Origin: Gracilariopsis chorda
Lineage: Eukaryota > Rhodophyta > Florideophyceae > Gracilariales > Gracilariaceae
NCBI GenBank assembly: GCA_003194525.1
Contig: NBIV01000091.1
Coordinates: 124,001 to 188,000, forward strand
Reading direction: 5' to 3'
Length of the DNA: 64,000 nucleotides
Shown here: piece by piece, positions 58,606 to 64,000 of the stretch
Position numbering within the stretch: position 1 is the stretch's first letter
Layout: every line of letters starts with the position of its first letter
Translations under genes and position numbers: made by a program
The notes under the pieces: model-generated
Seen by the model: only the letters and a program-made list of their open reading frames with translations
Databases searched by the model: none
What the model was told of the DNA's origin: nothing

Positions 58606-60640
58606 ATGTACCGGCTCCTTATTTTTGCCGTCATCGTAGGGTCAGTGGATGAGTTTGGTTCTCTCGATGATTCTCCAAGTTCAAAAGGCTCACAGAAGTC
58701 CAGAGCGGATACTTTCGCAAATTACATGCCCTGTACTATCATCCGAGTCTTTCTGATGCTCTTTTCGCCACTTTGACCCAAGCTGTCATGCCAGAGCATC
58801 GCCTTTTTTTCGGTCTTCCTCATATAGAGCAAAATTCTACACAATTGGATGAAAAAACACCTCGTGGAACACTTCTTTCTTCTGTACCCCTAGTGCTAAT
58901 ACGTTGTCTGTGGCTCGATTAACTATTAGACAGGCACCGTCATCGCGAACATTAGTCTATCTTCCAAGTCGAACGATGAGCTTAACTAACTCTTAACTGG
59001 TGGGACATCAGACTTGTTCTTGTATAGACTTCGATGAACTTCGGACTTACAGAAATTATCTACTAGATACTACTACTTCACGTAACAATTCATTCTGACT
59101 CGTAATCTGTAAACCCGTAAACAGAGTGTGTAGAATGTGGCCACCAGCGTAAATAATTCAATGTCTGTATCAGTCTGAAAAACCACCATGTATCCTTTTT
59201 AACGGATAGCAATGAATGTGTTGGTCGGATACGATATGCGGTTGACATCTGCCTGAATAGCGCGGTAGGCAAAAGAAAACAGGCACAAAAGGCTCAGAGG
59301 TCTTTCTCTGAGTTCTGCCCCCTTCCTTCAGAGCTCTCTCCGAAGGCAGGGTTATTTCTTCTCTAGTTCTATTGCGCACAGACTTCTTCTGAAAGCCCAC
59401 CTACGACTGCGTAGGTTGCGTGTGCACTGCGTGGGCTATCACGCGATTCAAACTGCTTCAGTTTGAATTTTGGTGCTTCTTCCGGAAACAGCTGTTTCCA
59501 CTTTGGGAAATTGCTGCAATAGTTAACAGACTGAAAGCGGTTGCACTTTTTTACTGGAATACATTCAACTTTTTCGAGAGATATACTGCGTCTTTTTCCA
59601 AACCATGTTCCTCGGCATTTCAGTTTCCCCGTTCCTTTCACCTCGACGTGTTGGCCGTTGCCTACAAATACTTCGATAAGTAATGGATTCTTGATAGGAC
59701 CGTCAGGTACTTCAATTTTATTGACCACGTGCTGGTATGCTCCTAGGTAAAGATACCACTTCTGTTTCCCCAGCGCATACCTGCGCTCTCCTCCATCCAG
59801 TCCAGCGGCTATGAATGACACCTACTTCTCTTGCTGTAGCTCATTCCATTCCTTTCCTTGCGGTTTATCCGTCGTTTGAGAACCATGAGCATTATATTGA
59901 GATTTCCTTCTTGGATTGGATGACGCTTGATTTGACTCTCCTTTTTACACAAAAAGCATCTTTTCTCACTGAAGGGCGTCCGTGGTTTGGCAAGAAATGC
60001 AATAGTTGAACATTAATCCCTGCTTTGAATCAAATAAAGCTGAGTTCCTTTAAGAATTATCATAGGTATTACAGTTCTGATTGTTTCGATCGCTGCACGT
60101 ATCACTTCAGACGTCACAGGAAATTCCTTGCTGAGCTTCAGCAGCACTCTGAGCTTTTCTTCTTGTTTTAGGCATTTTCCACTGCTCTTAAGTCTCTACT
60201 AAATATCTGCCAGTTTTTACATGTATTCAAGAACAGATTCTCGAGCTCTACTCGAATCTCTTGGTAATTTCTAGTAACCATTCAATACTGGCCTGTGACA
60301 TCATTTTAAAGTTGTGCTTCAAAGCAAAGGAAAGGAGGGTTTCTGGTGTCATTGACTGACGCCAGAAATTATTCTCTAACTGACAACAGCACACATGATA
60401 AAGCAATTCCCTTCCCGTCCTAATACTTTTTTCTCTTCTATTTACTAGGCTCCTCTTCCAGAACATCAGTGCCATTCACAACATTCCAGTCGACGTTACT
60501 GGGAAGAACAAGTTCCATTTTCCGGTACCACATGTAGTAGTTCTCGGCGTTAATTAGAAGACCGCATACGTTACAAAGTTCAACAAAAGCGCTTTCCGTC
60601 GTTCTACTTCAGCATGACGCGTACAAAAGCCCACAACCTA
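58606..60640 (-). pseudogene. Copia gag and protease, broken
   Basis: Protease at 59821-59369: WYLYLGAYQHVV stands where Copia has WxLDSGAxxH, so the catalytic Asp-Ser is lost; VFVGNGQHVEVKGTGKL follows. A residual zinc knuckle (CFLCKKESQ) lies near 59960. The start of gag at about 60570-60480 reads ENYYMWYRKMELVLPS, continuing with stops to 60248 (SIEWLLEITKRFE). Confidence 0.75.
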
Positions 60641-60805
60641 TTAGAAACAAAGCTGTGCAGGGTATAGTGTACATGCAGATAGAAAATAGTTGGTAGTAAG
60701 AGCTACTATTTTCATATTACTGAGATGAGGCTAGATCTATCGCTACTTATAGTGTTGCTAGACATAGTCTACTGAGCTCTTAAACTATGTATTACATCGT
60801 GCTCA
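60641..60805 (-). repeat. 5' LTR of minus-strand Copia
   Basis: Partner of 49170-49341. The gag region begins just below it on the minus strand. Confidence 0.7.
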
Positions 60806-61920
60806 GATGTGACCTTTTTGAAGAACTCTTCCCGTAGATTTTAGAACCATGCGGCAGACTGGCAGGCAATGACCAGGCCTCAAGGTCTGACCAGACTCCC
60901 TGCAAATGGGAGAGCGACATTGTCCGAAGTGGAAAGCGGCGCAAATGCGTCAACCAGTATATGTCAAAATATCCAGATGTTTTGCTTTCTGCAACATTAA
61001 CTTCAGATGATTGAATGAGAACGATACAGAAGATGGCTGTTCAGTAACGTACTTAATTTCGTTTTCTTCCTGTTCTGTGCTCACCAGTGCGTAAGATGAA
61101 TGAGTAAATGTGGACGCCATGGTAGATGAATCGTTTGGGAGGTGTAACCTCGCGTAGCAGTGATAACTGGGCGCAAGTTGGCTGTATAGGCACAGCGATG
61201 ATGAAAATTCATGAGTTTGATGACCCCCAAAAGTTTACTGATAGGGAGTGCATGAGTGGGTTTTATACCGTTTGAATGTTCCGAATGTAGAAAAACTCTC
61301 TTCTACCGGCTGCCGGAACAAAATTATACGTTGCGTTACGTTTCCAACGCGATCTATTGCTTTGCCAGAGGTTTCCTTGGCATGGCCTGGACTGAAAAGA
61401 AACTGCTTCTAAAACGGTGGGTTGCGGTATCTGCGAATAGCTGATTGCAAACAAACCGCTACACCGAGATTTATCTACTTCCAGAAGACAACAAGCTGCA
61501 TATTCGAGAGCCACCCGTCCATCTACAGCATGATGGGCACAAATCCATATTGCAGTTTCCTGGTTCCATCTAGTTCAGAAAGAGCACACTCTGGACTTCA
61601 GAAGCCCGGCTCTGCCCACTGCAGGATGGGTACAAAACCCATTTTCTGGTGTCTCAGGTCCTTTCAGATTAGGAAGCCCACAAGTTCCATATTCTAGTGG
61701 CGCAATTCCATCTACACCACAATTGGCATATTCTCGTATCCCAGGCCCATCTGGTACAGGATGGACAGAACTTGCGTCTCCTAATAGTGCTGGCCCATCT
61801 GTAAGTGGTGGAACACAACCTGCGGCCTTTCAAAAGCGACCATCCTCCTCGTCTGATCCACCAGAAGCCCAGGAATCCCAAAAGCGTAGGAGCGAAGAGC
61901 GTGAAAGGTTCTTGTGCTCA
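60806..61920. other. Degenerate DNA; Pro/Ser-rich coding remnant
   Basis: Near 61265 a plus-strand frame has FECSECRKTLFYRL, which may be a lone zinc-finger start. From about 61560 to 61932 a frame reads as a Pro/Ser/Gly-rich linker (SSGAIPSTPQLAYSRIPGPS) ending in a basic patch (EAQESQKRRSEERERF). It may be the N-terminal part of the zinc-finger gene that follows. Confidence 0.4.
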
Positions 61921-61934
61921 TCTATGCATTAGCG

Positions 61935-62385
61935 TATAGCTGCAATAAGTGTAACTACTTAACAACTTTTGTCGCAAAAAGGCAACCTTATCGAACGAAT
62001 CATGCAGAAAGGCAATGTCCTGAATGTAACGAAAGATTCAGTTCCGAAGATTCTTTTCACAGTCATGTGCAACGACAACATAGGCAACCGTAAATATGTA
62101 ACTGTGAACACTGTGGAAAGTTTTATTCAAACGCGGACACTTTGCGAACGCATATTCGGAACAAGTACTCCGACATGATTCAGGGGCCATTTGAATGTCC
62201 TAACTGTCATCTAAAGCTTTCCACTATTCGGCTTGCGAAGCCATGTTTCCAAAAAGTACCCTGGGCTGTGGCCAAAAGAAGAATACAAATGCGACTTTTT
62301 ATGGATGTGAATTCAATAGCGATAGATACAGCAATCTCACGAGGCATAAACGGAATGTTCACAATACTTACAGTTAACTTCGCAA
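61935..62385 (+). pseudogene. C2H2 zinc-finger array, broken
   Basis: Successive fingers in one frame: YSCNKCNYLTTF with H, QCPECNERFSSEDSFHSHV with H, an in-frame TAA near 62093, CEHCGKFYSNADTLRTHI and FECPNCHLKLS. After a frame change a last finger follows (YGCEFNSDRYSNLTRHKRNVH near 62305). Such arrays bind DNA or RNA. The stop and the frame change make it a pseudogene unless an intron removes them. Confidence 0.65.
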
Positions 62386-63740
62386 TGTGTATGTGGGAAG
62401 CAATGCTTTGCACGAACTAAGAAGGTAAATGGATATGCTTTTCTTTAAGATTTGATAGGTTCAAAGAGCACTGTGGTCTCATATACTCGATTCTCAACAC
62501 CCAATGCCTCCCGAACAGCTTGGAACGTTCAGAAAAGCCCACAACTCCGCATTCCCTCCAGAAACTTTTCAAAGGCTGCCGCTGTTTTCAATGAAAGCAG
62601 AAAAAGAACTTTCTAAGAGTAATTGTTGATATTGAAATCTTTCCCGCCGTTAGCGCCATGGCCACAGGGGACCGCTCTCAGCACTGCAAATGAAAGGCAC
62701 TGACTCTCGGTTTTCTAGGCCCCCTAAGAAGTGGATTTATTTGAGCCAGTTTTGGTTGTGAAGGGATACAGGATACCTGGCCGACGCCACTTCTACAGAG
62801 GCGATATTTCTTAGGTGTTCTGATGAGCAAAGACTGTATCAGTATTGTTGAATGTATGATATCTTGGAACACTTCGAAATTCTTCGAATGAAAGTATGAG
62901 CCCTCATGGGTTTGCGAATCTAAGCATTTCAACGAGATTTGTGCTGCAATGTAGCCAGCTCCGCCTGGCTTTAAATCCTGAGCAGCTTCTCTCTGTTCGG
63001 TTACAATACTTACAGTAGCATAGTTGCCACGTGTAGGTATCATTCACGACTTGCATAGTCGTCCCCCTGTTGGTAATTGACAACGAACACCGACTCGGTC
63101 GAGAAAAAAAACAGTCTGTTAGGGCCGTTCTATGACTTTCTTTACGCAGAAACAGTTAACGCAAAATCTGAAGACGTCCAATAAAACGACAGCACGTTGC
63201 AAGACCTGGAAGCCAAATTTCGTTTCCGTCTGCAGCTCAAACGTTTCCGCAGTTATGTCAACAACATTTTATCTCACCTGAATGCTCTTGTTTAGTGAGT
63301 AAGCTCCTACACATCACTTTAGACATCATACCAAGATGGATGAAAACTACATGCAAAGAACAAGCTCAAACAGGCCTCAAAAGCATTGCGAACATCACGT
63401 TTTGTCGGATAATGGTTTTTAATCTGGAAGTAGCCTGCTTGATGAAATGCAGCGTCCAAATGCAACCGTTCGAAACACCGTCACCGAAGCACAAGAGATA
63501 ATAACAGCTGCTGTACTGGATAATCACACACCAAAAGTAATACTCAAATGCTTGAAGATTGTAGGAGCTCAAAATGCTTGATTACCAACAAAGCATCTCC
63601 TTATACCGCACAAAATGCTCAGAGATCAGAATTCATGGCGGAAATACTGAAGAAAGTGAGCAACACGAACGCCATTGTTGAGAAACGATGGACTCAAAAT
63701 CTTCGTTCAACTACGGTCAGAAGTCTTCGAACCAAAAAAG
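62386..63740. other. No recognised gene
   Basis: Short ORFs only. Stretches near 63295-63500 are open for 68 codons but unrecognised. Confidence 0.45.
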
Positions 63741-63743
63741 GGA

Positions 63744-64000
63744 GTGAAAAATTGGACATGTGAGAGGAAACATATCAGTTGTAAGTAATGGAATTATATC
63801 AGTAGTTTTACCGAGTACTGTGTCCCATGGCCAGATTGTTACTCTGAGTGGTGAAAGAAGATTTCCATTTGAAGCAGGAGAGTACTGCCGCCTACGTTAT
63901 GTTTCGGCAGATGTGCGGATGACTGCAGCCAGACAAAGTCTAATGCAATGCATGTCAAGAAAAGAACTGGACAAACAGCATGATTTTCGGTGGTCAATTT
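63744..64000 (+). CDS. Partial ORF running off the window, unrecognised
   Basis: A frame open from about 63744 to the last base encodes a beta-rich-looking stretch (ISVVSNGIISVVLPSTVS, IVTLSGERRFPFEAGEY) and a helical end. No start codon is evident, so it may be an exon or a remnant. Confidence 0.35.

Larger units (their letters stand above)
49170..60805 (-). mobile_element. Ty1/Copia retrotransposon on minus strand, decayed, nested inserts
   Basis: Related terminal repeats at 49170-49341 and 60641-60805 flank Copia genes on the minus strand: gag (about 60600-59830), protease (59821-59369), integrase (58605-57785 and 51935-51507), reverse transcriptase and RNase H (51387-49794). Without the 5847-base insertion the element would be about 5.8 kb, normal for Copia. 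It is full of stops and frame changes. Confidence 0.85.

Noticed and set aside
1..64000. tRNA, rRNA, CRISPR or bacterial operon features
   Set aside because: None visible; gene types and structure are eukaryotic nuclear.

Overview
The window looks like nuclear DNA of a eukaryote with few introns and a heavy transposon load. A red alga or a similar compact protist genome would fit, but nothing here fixes the lineage. No tRNA, rRNA or CRISPR was seen. Almost everything recognisable is a transposon, or a host gene broken by or trapped in one.

Layout. 1-4567: decayed Ty1/Copia element (plus strand), with its second LTR complete and its first touching the window edge. 4568-6778: AT-rich DNA with two weak ORFs. 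6779-22284: decayed Ty3/Gypsy element (gag, protease, RT, RNase H, integrase, chromodomain; plus strand). Its 3' part is split at 13469 by an 8.5-kb PIF/Harbinger-type element (13470-22005) with inverted repeats and an AAT target duplication. The Harbinger encodes its SANT/MYB partner at the left end and its transposase at the right end. Between them lie about 6 kb of non-transposon DNA, chiefly a broken copy of the cohesin subunit SCC3/STAG. 22285-30640: decayed Gypsy-related DNA, including a second gag/protease fragment.

30641-32797: no clear gene. 32798-35398: a second Harbinger pair (transposase plus, SANT minus, tail to tail). 36055-38927: a possible Crypton-like locus, with a plus-strand ORF and a minus-strand tyrosine recombinase flanking a cluster of GC-rich hairpins. 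40814-44299: a CACTA/EnSpm TNP2-type transposase with one nonsense codon, followed by roughly 243-bp tandem repeats. 45606-46619: a LINE reverse-transcriptase fragment abutting a truncated SpoU/TrmH-type rRNA 2'-O-methyltransferase pseudogene. 47404-47808: an intact small RING-finger gene, one of the few plausible intact host genes.

49170-60805: a minus-strand Copia element whose integrase is interrupted by a pogo/Tigger-like DNA transposon (51936-57782, TA duplication). That transposon is itself interrupted by a second TA-duplicating transposon (54431-57479) with an intact 547-residue DDE transposase. 60806-64000: degenerate DNA with a broken C2H2 zinc-finger array and an ORF running off the window.

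The strongest result is the nesting. At three sites the target duplication and inverted repeats can be placed to the base. At two of them, removing the insert with one duplication copy puts the interrupted retrotransposon gene back in one frame. The most unusual object is the Harbinger element that seems to have acquired an SCC3 copy between its two genes.
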